Positions 36,922-44,759 of a stretch of 45,063 nucleotides of DNA are shown here, one piece after another. The DNA is from Photobacterium proteolyticum (GTDB lineage: Bacteria; Pseudomonadota; Gammaproteobacteria; Enterobacterales; Vibrionaceae): NCBI RefSeq assembly GCF_001939735.1, contig NZ_MJIL01000088.1:1-45063 (forward strand), read 5' to 3'. Below the pieces are notes generated by a model. That model saw only the letters and a program-made list of their open reading frames with translations, had not been told where the DNA came from and did not search any database. Each line of letters starts with the position of its first letter. Positions within the stretch are counted from its first letter, which is position 1. Made by a program: the position numbers and the translations under genes.

Positions 36922-38112
36922 TTAGTTGACGCTCAAGTCACCAACCAACTCTGCCACATTCGCACTGACCTCCCTTAACCTCGAACTGGAAAGGTGGGCG
37001 TAACGAGTCGAAGTTTGAGGACTTTGATGCCCCAATAAATGCTGAACATCATATAGAGTCGCATTTCCACTGTTGATCAGGATCGAGGCAAAGCTATGCC
37101 TGAAGTCATGAATTCTGAAGTTGTCAGTAATCCCCGCTGCTTTCTTGATTCGGGCAAATGCCTTCTTTGGATGAGCGATAGGTCTACCGGGAGCATCTCC
37201 GGCAAAGATATAGGGGTTCTTCGGTTGTTGAAATCGTCGTTGATCATAAATGACTTCCTTGGCTAGATGGTTGAGTAGGACAGTCCTCGATAGTCCGGAC
37301 TTAGTGTGTGGCAGAAATAGGCTCCAATTGCCGTCGTCGTCGACGATAAGACAGTCCCATTTCGAGTTGGTAATTTCCCCGATACGCATTCCCGTTAGCA
37401 GAGCGAATTTCAATGCATTGGCTTAAGTGCGATTAGGCTCTTCGTTACAAGCTTTGATGAAGGATGATACCTCTGCGCGAGAGAGAAATCTTTGGCGTAC
37501 ATTGTTTTCCTTGAGCTTCCTTATGTACTGACCGGGATTCTTGTCCACGAATCCCCACTCCATTGCTAATCTGAACATACGGAGGACGAGGGAACGTAGA
37601 CGGTTTATCGTGGCTGGCTTCCTACCTTCGAGTAATCCATCCAACAACTTCTGAATGTCCTGCTGACCGATATCAGTAATGCTTTTCTTGCCCCATTTCG
37701 GATAGAAATGCAGCTTGAGGTTACCCTCATCACTTTGGGCTGTAAGCTTATTGACCTTGGCATAAATTAAGTAATGCTGTTCTGCGAATTCCTGAAAGGT
37801 AAGAACATTACGTTTTTCATCTCTAATTGCCTTGGGATCATTACCGAGAGCTATTTCCCGTTTATGGTTATTGGCAATCTGTCTGGCCGTAGCAATATCA
37901 AGCCCAGGAAATTCACCTAGCTGGATCGATTTCTTTACCCCAAAATAGGTATATCGAAATAAGAAGCGTTTACGGTTTTGCCTATTAATAATTAGCTTGA
38001 GACCTGAGCATAGTTCGTCCGTGTACTCAGTCTCTCGACTTCGACTCGTCGACGGCGTCGGCGGTAATGAGTCAATTTGCCGCTTGTTGAATTTGAATTT
38101 TCGGGATTGCAT
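36922..38112 (-). pseudogene. P4-type tyrosine integrase with in-frame TAA
   Basis: The N-terminal half (38112 to 37426) has the DUF4102-like arm-binding domain (DSLPPTPSTSRSRETEYTDE, then a LGEFPGLDIATARQIA segment) and a core-binding domain. An in-frame TAA at 37423-37425 interrupts it, and the same frame continues with the catalytic domain: Arg in LLTGMRIGEI, HDFRHSFASIL, LLGHQSPQTSTRYAHL with the Tyr nucleophile. All catalytic residues are present, so one base change would restore it. The start at 38112 has AAGGGGG upstream; an ATG at 38130 overlaps the stop of the preceding ORF. Reinitiation at 37413 would give only the catalytic domain. Confidence 0.85.
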
Positions 38113-38122
38113 AACGACCCCC

Positions 38123-38482
38123 TTACTCATTCGAGATTGAGAAATGTTGGCGTAATTCGGTTAGCAATGTCTTTAGCATCAGAAGGTAGATTCCCTTGCC
38201 ACTGTCCTCGACGATGCTCAAGGAAAGTACTGCTCCGTAATCTAGGTCGTCTTCGAATTCGGTGTAAGTCAGTGCACGCTCAAGTAGCTCTACGTCGACG
38301 ACGTCAGCAAATGCATCAGAAAGTGAGGTTAGGAACCAGAGTTCACATTGCAGCTCATCCCATACTTGTTGGGTTTCTGCTGCATCGTGAAATGGTGCTG
38401 TGAGTATGGATTTGACTTGTTCTTGTAACGTGGTGGTGATTGGCAGGGTTGAGATTTGTTGAAGATTGGTTAGCTTAATCAT
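38123..38482 (-). CDS. Small acidic protein overlapping the integrase start
   Basis: A 119-residue acidic, mostly helical protein that I do not recognise. Its stop overlaps the first possible integrase ATG at 38130 (ATGAGTAA arrangement), so the two genes are probably translated together. This position and size fit an integrase partner such as an excision or directionality factor, but there is no visible helix-turn-helix, so that is only a guess. It lies beside the divergent control region at 38572-38630. Confidence 0.6.
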   Translation of the reverse strand: MIKLTNLQQISTLPITTTLQEQVKSILTAPFHDAAETQQVWDELQCELWFLTSLSDAFADVVDVELLERALTYTEFEDDLDYGAVLSLSIVEDSGKGIYLLMLKTLLTELRQHFSISNE

Positions 38483-38571
38483 AATTTACTCCATGATAAT
38501 CAATATCACAGATTTAGTATGTATTTGATTTTATTGGTGTTTCGTATTATTCGCAATTCCCTCCGCTTCCC

Positions 38572-38630
38572 GTGGCACAAAATACAATTTGAACCACGAT
38601 GGCTTTATTGTTAGCATCGTGACACAAAAT
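38572..38630. promoter_or_regulatory. Candidate operator with repeats upstream of the RHH gene
   Basis: Two direct copies of GTGRCACAAAAT (38572-38583 and 38619-38630) bracket an inverted pair CACGATG (38595-38601) and CATCGTG (38615-38621). The cluster sits in the divergent gap between the small ORF/integrase and the RHH gene. Direct plus inverted repeats fit binding of a ribbon-helix-helix dimer. Confidence 0.45.
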
Positions 38631-38660
38631 GAAAAACGTGGCCTTTGAAAGGAGAGGGAA

Positions 38661-39293
38661 ATGGCTAAAGAAAATATTGTTAGAGTTAGAATTGATGATG
38701 TTCTTGATAATAAACTGAAGTCTCTTTGTACAATGGATGGTGAATCACCTAGCTCTGTTGTTAGAAAATTAATTAGGCTTTACGTTGATAATCATCCAAT
38801 GACAGATAAATTATGGGACGTCAGTTTTGAGGTAACTAACCTCCCCGAAACTAATGAGCACGCTTGGTATAGTTATATTTTAAGAGTTGAGTTAAATGGC
38901 GATCTTAGCCTACTTGAAAGCGATGAACTAACTTTTTTACTACCAGAGTTTTTTGAAGATAATGGATATGAACCATATAGAGTAGATTCGGCGTATTACC
39001 ATCGAAAAGCATTTCCCAACTGTACTGGAAAAAAAGGGCGTTTTCTGGGGGCAAAATTAACTAAGGGAAAATGGAAAGGGGCGATATTCATTTATCGTGA
39101 TAGCTTGTTAGACACACCAGATATTTGTTTTGAAGAAATAAAGAAAAATATGAAAGCAAACATTTTGTCTGGTTTATCTAAACACCTTATAAGTATTACG
39201 CAAGGCAAACTTGATGATTCTATTCTAGGTGATATCTTAGCCAACAAGTTAGTGCGTGATGTGAGCTTTATTGATGATCAAGATGAGAGTTGA
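38661..39293 (+). CDS. Ribbon-helix-helix domain protein of unknown function
   Basis: A 210-residue protein. Residues 1-45 look like an Arc/MetJ-type DNA-binding fold: a beta strand IVRVRIDDVLDNKLKSLC, then SPSSVVRKLIRLYVD. The rest (residues 50-210) is not recognised; it is acidic with scattered Trp and Tyr. The start has AAGGAGAGGG upstream. It is the only plus-strand gene of the element and faces the convergent FRG/DUF262 pair. It may autoregulate through the repeats at 38572-38630 and control the element's genes. The composition is AT-rich. Confidence 0.7.
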   Translation: MAKENIVRVRIDDVLDNKLKSLCTMDGESPSSVVRKLIRLYVDNHPMTDKLWDVSFEVTNLPETNEHAWYSYILRVELNGDLSLLESDELTFLLPEFFEDNGYEPYRVDSAYYHRKAFPNCTGKKGRFLGAKLTKGKWKGAIFIYRDSLLDTPDICFEEIKKNMKANILSGLSKHLISITQGKLDDSILGDILANKLVRDVSFIDDQDES

Positions 39294-39391
39294 AACACTA
39301 TCAGGCCTTGTAAATAATTCTGCTTAAATGCTACTGGTTGCTGGTGAGAAATTTAACCAATTGAAAATAAAGTAATTATAAATATAAACAA

Positions 39392-39417
39392 GGCTCATTG
39401 GTAATAATCAATGAGCC
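39392..39417. terminator. Bidirectional hairpin between convergent element genes
   Basis: GGCTCATTG pairs perfectly with CAATGAGCC around an 8-nt loop between the ends of the RHH and DUF262 genes. Confidence 0.7.
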
Positions 39418-39432
39418 AATATCAAATCTAAA

Positions 39433-40608
39433 TTAGAAATCCAAAATGTCCACGATCTCTTTTGTTAGATCTTTTATTTTATCAGGATTTGTTGTAGATG
39501 CATTGTAATTAGGATCTTCTAGATATGAGTTTGCTAAACTTTCACTAACTTTAGAGTGAAAATTCGCAAAAACCTCATCTTTCATTAAGTACTCAATATC
39601 CACTTTTCCTTCTATAGCATTAAAAACAGAAGCTAATATCATAGATATAGAGACTTGGAACTTATTTCCTCTGCTTGATATCCCGTATATTTCTTTGGAA
39701 AATGGGTTTTTTGTTGAGTTTCCTAATTTATCAATGATCTTATTAAACTTATTGAATTTGTTTTTAGTTATACTTAGAGCGTTATTTATATATCCATCAT
39801 CTTTGCCTTTTTCTAAGGAACTCTTTTCCTTCATATAACTTTCAGCATATTCAGGGGATTTTTTAGAATCTTGCTCTATTCCATTCTCAAGAATGCTTAG
39901 AATGACAAAGATACTCTCTTGAACTTTTTTCTTTTGATATCTTTCTTTAGAAACAGCATAAGCCGACTTCAGCTTTAATAAAAACTCATCTTCTTTTTCA
40001 TTGAGAAGGTTTTTGCAAAACTCGTTAACCATGTCGTTAACTTTAGAAGAATATACAGCATGGCGTATTTCTTGAGGAGTTAATGGCTTAGTTCCTCTAT
40101 TATAACGACTAAATATTTCTAGTTCAAAATTCTCTCCAGGAAAGTCCCGAAATGTGATTGTTGAGATGTCACTACTTTGGATAATATTCATCTCTTCAAC
40201 TTCTAAGTCAGAAAAGTACTTCCCTTCATAGCCATCCTCTAAAATCCCGAGATCTTTGAGTTTAAACTCATTTGTCAGATATCGATAAAATGCCCTCAAG
40301 CGATGTTGACCATCAACTACATTCAATACAGGCACCCCTTTTATTCTTTGGCTGGCTAAGAAAATAGGGGGAATGGGGATTCCTAATAAGATTGATTCAA
40401 TCAGGGAGCTTTCATCTGCAGCTGATGATCGATATTCTCTCTGGTAATCTGGAGCAATAATAATTGCATCATTATATTTTAATTGTTCTTCCTTATTCAG
40501 AGTGTCTTTTTCAAACTCTTGTAACTCATATCCTTTGTCTATTCTATCTTTGATTACCTGCAAAGACATGTTTGTATTTTTTGGGTTAATTCTAAACTGA
40601 TCTAACAT
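39433..40608 (-). CDS. DUF262 / DGQHR-type protein
   Basis: A 391-residue protein. Residues 53-110 match the DUF262 (GmrSD N-terminal, ParB-like) pattern: APDYQREYRSSAADES, then LIESILLGIPIPPIFLA, then NVVDGQHRLRAFYRYL. In GmrSD and BrxU this domain uses NTP hydrolysis to drive DNA attack. No C-terminal HNH (DUF1524) motif is visible; the rest is helical and lysine-rich. Its ATG overlaps the stop of the FRG gene by one base (TAATG), so the two are translated together. The likely role is phage or plasmid defence, with an unclear effector domain. Confidence 0.75.
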   Translation of the reverse strand: MLDQFRINPKNTNMSLQVIKDRIDKGYELQEFEKDTLNKEEQLKYNDAIIIAPDYQREYRSSAADESSLIESILLGIPIPPIFLASQRIKGVPVLNVVDGQHRLRAFYRYLTNEFKLKDLGILEDGYEGKYFSDLEVEEMNIIQSSDISTITFRDFPGENFELEIFSRYNRGTKPLTPQEIRHAVYSSKVNDMVNEFCKNLLNEKEDEFLLKLKSAYAVSKERYQKKKVQESIFVILSILENGIEQDSKKSPEYAESYMKEKSSLEKGKDDGYINNALSITKNKFNKFNKIIDKLGNSTKNPFSKEIYGISSRGNKFQVSISMILASVFNAIEGKVDIEYLMKDEVFANFHSKVSESLANSYLEDPNYNASTTNPDKIKDLTKEIVDILDF

Positions 40609-41351
40609 TATCTTTCCTCTCTTTGGTAATCCAAGATATCTTGTTGAGTAACAATATCTTTTGCTACAGAAGATAACTCTGGATAGATATGAGTAAAGTT
40701 TATTCCCATGCTATAAAGGGAGGATAAAATTTCTCGTTTTTCCGAACCGTCGATTATTAATTTCTTCAGAATGTTGTCGGTTACAGTATCCTCAAGAGGA
40801 CAATCATCATCTTGGAATAGAACAAATAACCCTTTTTGTGCGTTTACTCTAGGATTTATTTTTCTAGCTTGAATAACAAAAGGGCCTTCATGATCGTCGT
40901 TATTAAAGCTAAGACTATCATCAATAGTGATTATTTTGCTTTGTTGTTTATTCTTATTATTTAATTCATTTGGATTTAAAAAATAGACAACTGCATCGCT
41001 TTCATCATTACTAGAAAATGCTTTTTCTACTGCAAAAAGCAAAGATGTCACATGGGATGTAGTAAAGTCCATTAACTTTGTTGGAACACCATAATGTTGA
41101 GCATATAGCATCCACTCTATGTCATTTTTGACATCCCATGGGTTAGACATATATTGGTATGAATTAATTTTAAAGTTATTCAGAAAATTGTTAATTGCCC
41201 GCTTGGTGTATTTTCTCTTTCCATCTTCAAGACGTAGTGCAGATGGGAGCAAGGGATAGTTTTTTGATTGTCCGCGAGACAAAGAGAAATCTGGAGATAA
41301 GTTTTCGACGAACTCCATATACTGACTCAATTTGGTTATTTTTTCGCTCAC
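40608..41351 (-). CDS. FRG-domain protein
   Basis: A 247-residue protein. The FRG signature is visible: FSLSRGQSKNYPLLPSALR at about residues 22-40, then YAQHYGVPTKLMDFTTSH at about 83-100 followed by a hydrophobic SLLFAVEKAF. The FRG domain is of unknown biochemical role and is often found in mobile elements and defence loci. It is the first gene of a two-gene unit with the DUF262 protein (TAATG overlap) and starts about 90 nt inside the right arm. Strongly AT-rich. Confidence 0.8.
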   Translation of the reverse strand: MSEKITKLSQYMEFVENLSPDFSLSRGQSKNYPLLPSALRLEDGKRKYTKRAINNFLNNFKINSYQYMSNPWDVKNDIEWMLYAQHYGVPTKLMDFTTSHVTSLLFAVEKAFSSNDESDAVVYFLNPNELNNKNKQQSKIITIDDSLSFNNDDHEGPFVIQARKINPRVNAQKGLFVLFQDDDCPLEDTVTDNILKKLIIDGSEKREILSSLYSMGINFTHIYPELSSVAKDIVTQQDILDYQREER

Positions 41352-41824
41352 ACCATTCCCCTGTAATTTCTATATGTATCAGTACATTACACCTTTCCGC
41401 ATGCATTGCAACATTAACAACAAATAACTTCAACCACCTAAATCCTAAGTCGCTGGGTCGGTCACACTAGACTGGCCCTGCAACCATCGCTCAGCCCTTA
41501 CACCACCTGGATCTCACAGCATAGTTTTCTAGTGATTTCGTTGACGTTGTCGTCGGTCCGGTCTTCCTCCGGTCTTTGGCTGCGATTTTAAGTCTATTAC
41601 CGTCGTCGTCGACGACAGAATCACATCAGAAAATCTCCCGCTAACCCCATCACTATCTACTCAGCAGAATCTCACCCCAGACTCATAGCTGATTGCCCTC
41701 AGAATCACCCCTGACGAACAGAACACGGATCTGAGTATTAATATCAGTCTAAAGATTAATGCCTGTTTCTGGCGGTGTGAGTGGTTCCTAACAGGTAAGG
41801 GACTGAATGATTTGAGAGATAACA

Positions 41825-41852
41825 GACCAATTACCATCCGGGGTAATTGGTC
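41825..41852. repeat. Mid-arm hairpin, right copy
   Basis: GACCAATTACC pairs perfectly with GGTAATTGGTC around a 6-nt loop. It is the counterpart of 35464-35491. Confidence 0.8.
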
Positions 41853-42220
41853 ATCATCATTCAACATCCATACTGTTCTGCTTTTCTGGCTGAGTCTCCT
41901 GTCCTTAGTCTCAGTCCATGTCATTTAGGTTACTAAATCATCTATATATTAATAACTTGAACCTAAGGGAACGGATGTTGGTTAATAAAATTGTTGGTAA
42001 CCACTCACTGTTTTTCTGCCCACTGTGAATCGGTTAGGTGTTGTATGGAGTTGGTAAGGGAATCAGATACACAGACGAATATGGCTTATGATATGCGCTA
42101 TCGGGTTGCAGCTGGAAATGCAGGCTGATGGAAACTCGCTGATAGATTTCGCTGGTGCTAATGGAAAGGAGCTTACCGGAAGTCACTGCGGACCGGATAT
42201 GGAAAGGACCAAAACGAAAA

Positions 42221-42248
42221 AAGGCTTACGGATTTCTCCATAAGCCTT
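42221..42248 (-). terminator. tRNA-like terminator in the right arm
   Basis: The same 12-bp stem with GAAA loop as in the left arm, followed on the minus strand by a run of T. It lies just after the tRNA-like CCA. Confidence 0.85.
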
Positions 42249-42257
42249 ATCGGAATC

Positions 42258-42303
42258 TGGTGGCCCCTCGCAGACTTGAACTGCGGACCAAGCGATTATG
42301 AGT
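42258..42303 (-). pseudogene. tRNA-Ile2(CAU) 3' half at the right end
   Basis: On the minus strand: ACTCATAATCGCTTGG, then a T-arm CGCAG/CTGCG around TTCAAGT, then AGGGGCC and ACCA. The tRNA similarity stops at the anticodon loop; upstream sequence is the terminator region of the neighbouring gene. There is no 5' half, so it cannot be a tRNA by itself. Confidence 0.85.
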
Positions 42304-42330
42304 GAAAGTTTGCCTTTACAATAAAAAACC

Positions 42331-42353
42331 AAGCCCCCGATTAATGGAGGCTT
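42331..42353 (-). terminator. Terminator of the UPF0145 gene
   Basis: AAGCCCCC pairs with GGAGGCTT with one mismatch. On the minus strand the stem is followed by GGTTTTTT. It lies about 90 nt after the stop and about 27 nt before the element's right end. Confidence 0.7.
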
Positions 42354-42441
42354 TGAAACGTACGTCTTTGCGTTATAACCGTGCGTAATCATTTCTTACT
42401 GCCTGTCCGGCAGGACTTATTTCAGATATTTTGAGAATAAA

Positions 42442-42756
42442 CTACTTCAACTTCACCGCAGTACCATAAACCAATATTTCGGATGCGCCCTGCATAATCG
42501 CACTGGTTGTGAAACGCATATTCACGATGGCATCGGCGCCCATGGCTTCGGCTTCCCCGATTGCCCGGCTCAATGCCTGTTCGCGCGCTTCGGTAAGCAT
42601 CTCGGTGTAGCCGCGGATCTCGCCGCCGAAGATGGTCTTGAAACCCGCCATGATGTCACGACCAACATGCTTGGACTGGACCACGTTTCCAGTGACGGTA
42701 CCTAAAACTTCCTTAATCTCTCGATGGGCGACATCCGGTGTAGTAACACACAGCAT
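42442..42756 (-). CDS. UPF0145/YbjQ-family protein
   Basis: A 104-residue protein of the YbjQ family, sometimes called heavy-metal-binding. Landmarks are LGTVTGNVVQSKHVGRDI, FGGEIRGYTEMLTEAREQAL and a MGADAIVNMRFTTSAI segment. These proteins form pentamers; their function is not established. The start has AAGGAATGG upstream. It lies downstream of the Gfo/Idh/MocA gene (69-nt gap) on the same strand, and is the first chromosomal gene beyond the inserted element. Confidence 0.9.
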   Translation of the reverse strand: MLCVTTPDVAHREIKEVLGTVTGNVVQSKHVGRDIMAGFKTIFGGEIRGYTEMLTEAREQALSRAIGEAEAMGADAIVNMRFTTSAIMQGASEILVYGTAVKLK

Positions 42757-42825
42757 AAATCCATTCCTTTTAATAAAAACAGTGTTTAAATTTTTTGACT
42801 AGCCGCAAACAGAAAGGTTCAGCCC

Positions 42826-43809
42826 TTATCGGCCCAGGATCTGTTCCATCACCCAGCTAGTATGGGTTGCGGTCTTGCCTGTTGACGGGTGGCGATCCTG
42901 CTCTCGCAAATCCCTGTCGATAGCTGCCACATGGTATTGCTGAATATGTTTAGGGTTGTCGATAAACCGGCTCTGTTCACCTTCATGGTTGGCAAGACAT
43001 ACTGGGGCTTCGTCAAAGACAGAAAACATAATTTTGCCCTGGCTGCCAATGATCTCTACCCGATCTTCTCGCTTCGCCGAGCCAAAGTTCCAGCTTCCCG
43101 AACCCGTTATGCCATTTTGATGCACCCAGCACCCCGTTACGGCATCACTGGCGGAATATAGCCCCTGCTGATTAACGGCAAATCCGGAGGCGTGTTGTAC
43201 CTCTCCCAGCAGATAGATCAGGAGATCAAGCCCATGGCTGGCCAGATCATCGAAATAGCCGCCGGCAGCAATAGCGGCATCGGTGCGCCAGTTATAGTCT
43301 CCGGACAAATCGAGCGGGTTGGCCGGCTTGCTCAGGTGCCAGCTGACATGGCGGATATCCCCGATTTTCCCGGCCTCTAACCATGACTTCACTTGCTGAA
43401 AGCGCGGCAGGGAACGACGATAATAAGCCACAAACAAGGGAAGCTGTTGCTGTTCAAAGGCGGCAACAATGGCCTGACAATCCTCGTAGCTCGGTGCCAG
43501 CGGCTTTTCGATACAGCACGGCTTACCTGCCGCAGCAACCTTCTGGGCATAGTACCGATGGCTGTCAGGCGGGGTGGCAATATACACCGCATCGACCTCG
43601 TCATCGGCGATCAGCTGCTCGGCGTCTGTGTAGTATTTTTTTACACCATGGCGCGCGGCGTAGTCCCGGGCCTTCGCTTCATCGCGACGCATTACAGCAA
43701 CCAGCTCGAACCCTTCGGCTTGCTGATAGGCCGGGCCACTTTTTACCTCGGTCACGTTACCGCAGCCAATGATCCCCCAACGTATCGTTTTGTCTTGGTA
43801 CTTGTTCAT
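42826..43809 (-). CDS. Gfo/Idh/MocA-family oxidoreductase
   Basis: A 327-residue NAD(P)-dependent oxidoreductase. The N-terminal Rossmann fold has GIIGCGNVTEVKSGPAYQ, and the catalytic Lys is in the CCIEKPLA motif. A long C-terminal half forms the substrate domain. Such enzymes act on sugars, inositols or related compounds. The substrate is unknown. The start has AAGGAG upstream. It lies 48 nt after a dienelactone hydrolase-like gene and before a UPF0145 gene, all on the minus strand. Confidence 0.9.
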   Translation of the reverse strand: MNKYQDKTIRWGIIGCGNVTEVKSGPAYQQAEGFELVAVMRRDEAKARDYAARHGVKKYYTDAEQLIADDEVDAVYIATPPDSHRYYAQKVAAAGKPCCIEKPLAPSYEDCQAIVAAFEQQQLPLFVAYYRRSLPRFQQVKSWLEAGKIGDIRHVSWHLSKPANPLDLSGDYNWRTDAAIAAGGYFDDLASHGLDLLIYLLGEVQHASGFAVNQQGLYSASDAVTGCWVHQNGITGSGSWNFGSAKREDRVEIIGSQGKIMFSVFDEAPVCLANHEGEQSRFIDNPKHIQQYHVAAIDRDLREQDRHPSTGKTATHTSWVMEQILGR

Positions 43810-43857
43810 CTTACGCTCCTTCTATGGCATACAGCATGCAGAACAAGTACCTATAAA

Positions 43858-44598
43858 TCAATCAATTACTGCACCAAGATAGGTCAGAAAACGCTGCCAC
43901 GACTTATAGTCGGCCTTCTCGCGGTAATTATCCGAGCCGTAGACGGTGAACGCATGGGGTGCGCCGCTATAGACAATCATCTCGTTATCAAGCGACGTCT
44001 TTTCCAGCTCCTGGGACAAGGCGGCAAAATCACTCATCGGAATGGCCTGATCGGCTCCGCCATGCATGATCAGCAGGCTGCCTTTGGTGTTCGAGTAATC
44101 CTGTCCCTTGGGCGTTTTCAATCCACCGTGAAAGGTAACGAACCCTTTCATCTCGGCACCAGAGCGGGCCATTTCCAGCACGGCAGCCCCGCCGAAACAG
44201 TAGCCCATGGCGACGGCATTATCAGTATTGCCCCCGAGCGAGTCGGCCATTGTCATGGCACCAATGAGTAATTCCCGCATTTTATTCCTGTCTTTATACA
44301 GTTCACCGGTATGTTGACGCTTATCCTCAACCTTGGTCGGCCTCACCCCGGCACCAAACAAATCGGCGGCAAATACCGCATAGCCTTCCTCGGCCAGCAT
44401 TTGAGCCCGCTTGACCTCGTAATCGGTCAGGCCGTCCCAGTCATGTATCAGCAGTACCAGAGGGGCCTTGGCATCAGGTGAAATATAATATCCTTCGTAA
44501 TCCTCACCATTGACCTTGTAGCTAACAGCACGCCCTTCCGCCCAGGCAGGAAGAGAAAACAGCAAGGTCATTACTATTGTCACGAGTTTGAGATTCAT
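43858..44598 (-). CDS. Dienelactone hydrolase-family protein, exported
   Basis: A 246-residue alpha/beta hydrolase with a signal peptide (MNLKLVTIVMTLLFSLPAWA, then EGR). The nucleophile elbow is GYCFGGAAVLE with a Cys nucleophile as in dienelactone hydrolases. A late Asp (MHGGADQAI) and His (GAPHAFTV) complete the triad. The start at 44598 has AGGTGGG upstream; a further in-frame start at 44631 is less likely. It probably acts in the periplasm on an ester. First gene of the minus-strand run. Confidence 0.88.
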   Translation of the reverse strand: MNLKLVTIVMTLLFSLPAWAEGRAVSYKVNGEDYEGYYISPDAKAPLVLLIHDWDGLTDYEVKRAQMLAEEGYAVFAADLFGAGVRPTKVEDKRQHTGELYKDRNKMRELLIGAMTMADSLGGNTDNAVAMGYCFGGAAVLEMARSGAEMKGFVTFHGGLKTPKGQDYSNTKGSLLIMHGGADQAIPMSDFAALSQELEKTSLDNEMIVYSGAPHAFTVYGSDNYREKADYKSWQRFLTYLGAVID

Positions 44599-44759
44599 CG
44601 GCCCACCTTCTGTCAGTCCTAAATTCAGCACAGTTCTTTCAGTGTAGATGATTGGCAGCAGACGAAATGAAGTTGCCGAAGCGGCTATCCCTCACTTCCA
44701 CCTTAGACAGAACTTACTGATATCACTTTCAAAACCTGCACCCTGGCGGTGTTTGGGTA

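Larger units (their letters stand above)
35011..42303. mobile_element. Integrative element with long inverted arms ending in tRNA-Ile2 3' halves
   Basis: The two arms (35011-35888 and 41440-42303) are imperfect inverted copies. Each begins at the outer end with the anticodon-loop-to-CCA half of tRNA-Ile2(CAU) plus a hairpin terminator, and ends inside with a 28-bp block that is identical in both arms. The interior holds a broken tyrosine integrase, a small ORF overlapping it, a ribbon-helix-helix protein, an FRG/DUF262 pair and a split lipoprotein, all AT-richer than the surrounding chromosome. No target duplication is evident. The tRNA crossover position is typical for tyrosine recombinases, but inverted rather than direct end repeats are not. 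Confidence 0.8.
41440..42303 (-). repeat. Right long inverted arm
   Basis: Reverse-complement counterpart of the left arm. Its inner 28 bp (41440-41467) is identical to 35860-35887 inverted, and the surrounding 39 bp differs at one place. Its outer end is a tRNA-Ile2 3' half (42258-42303) and a terminator (42221-42248). Frames of 87 and 69 codons inside it are not kept in the left arm, so it seems non-coding. Confidence 0.88.

Noticed and set aside
41661..41924. 87-codon ORF in the right arm
   Set aside because: Not kept in the left arm and without recognisable features; the arms look non-coding.
43393..44271. 292-codon plus-strand ORF opposite the oxidoreductase and hydrolase genes
   Set aside because: It spans two clear minus-strand genes in antisense and shows no domain; a shadow frame.
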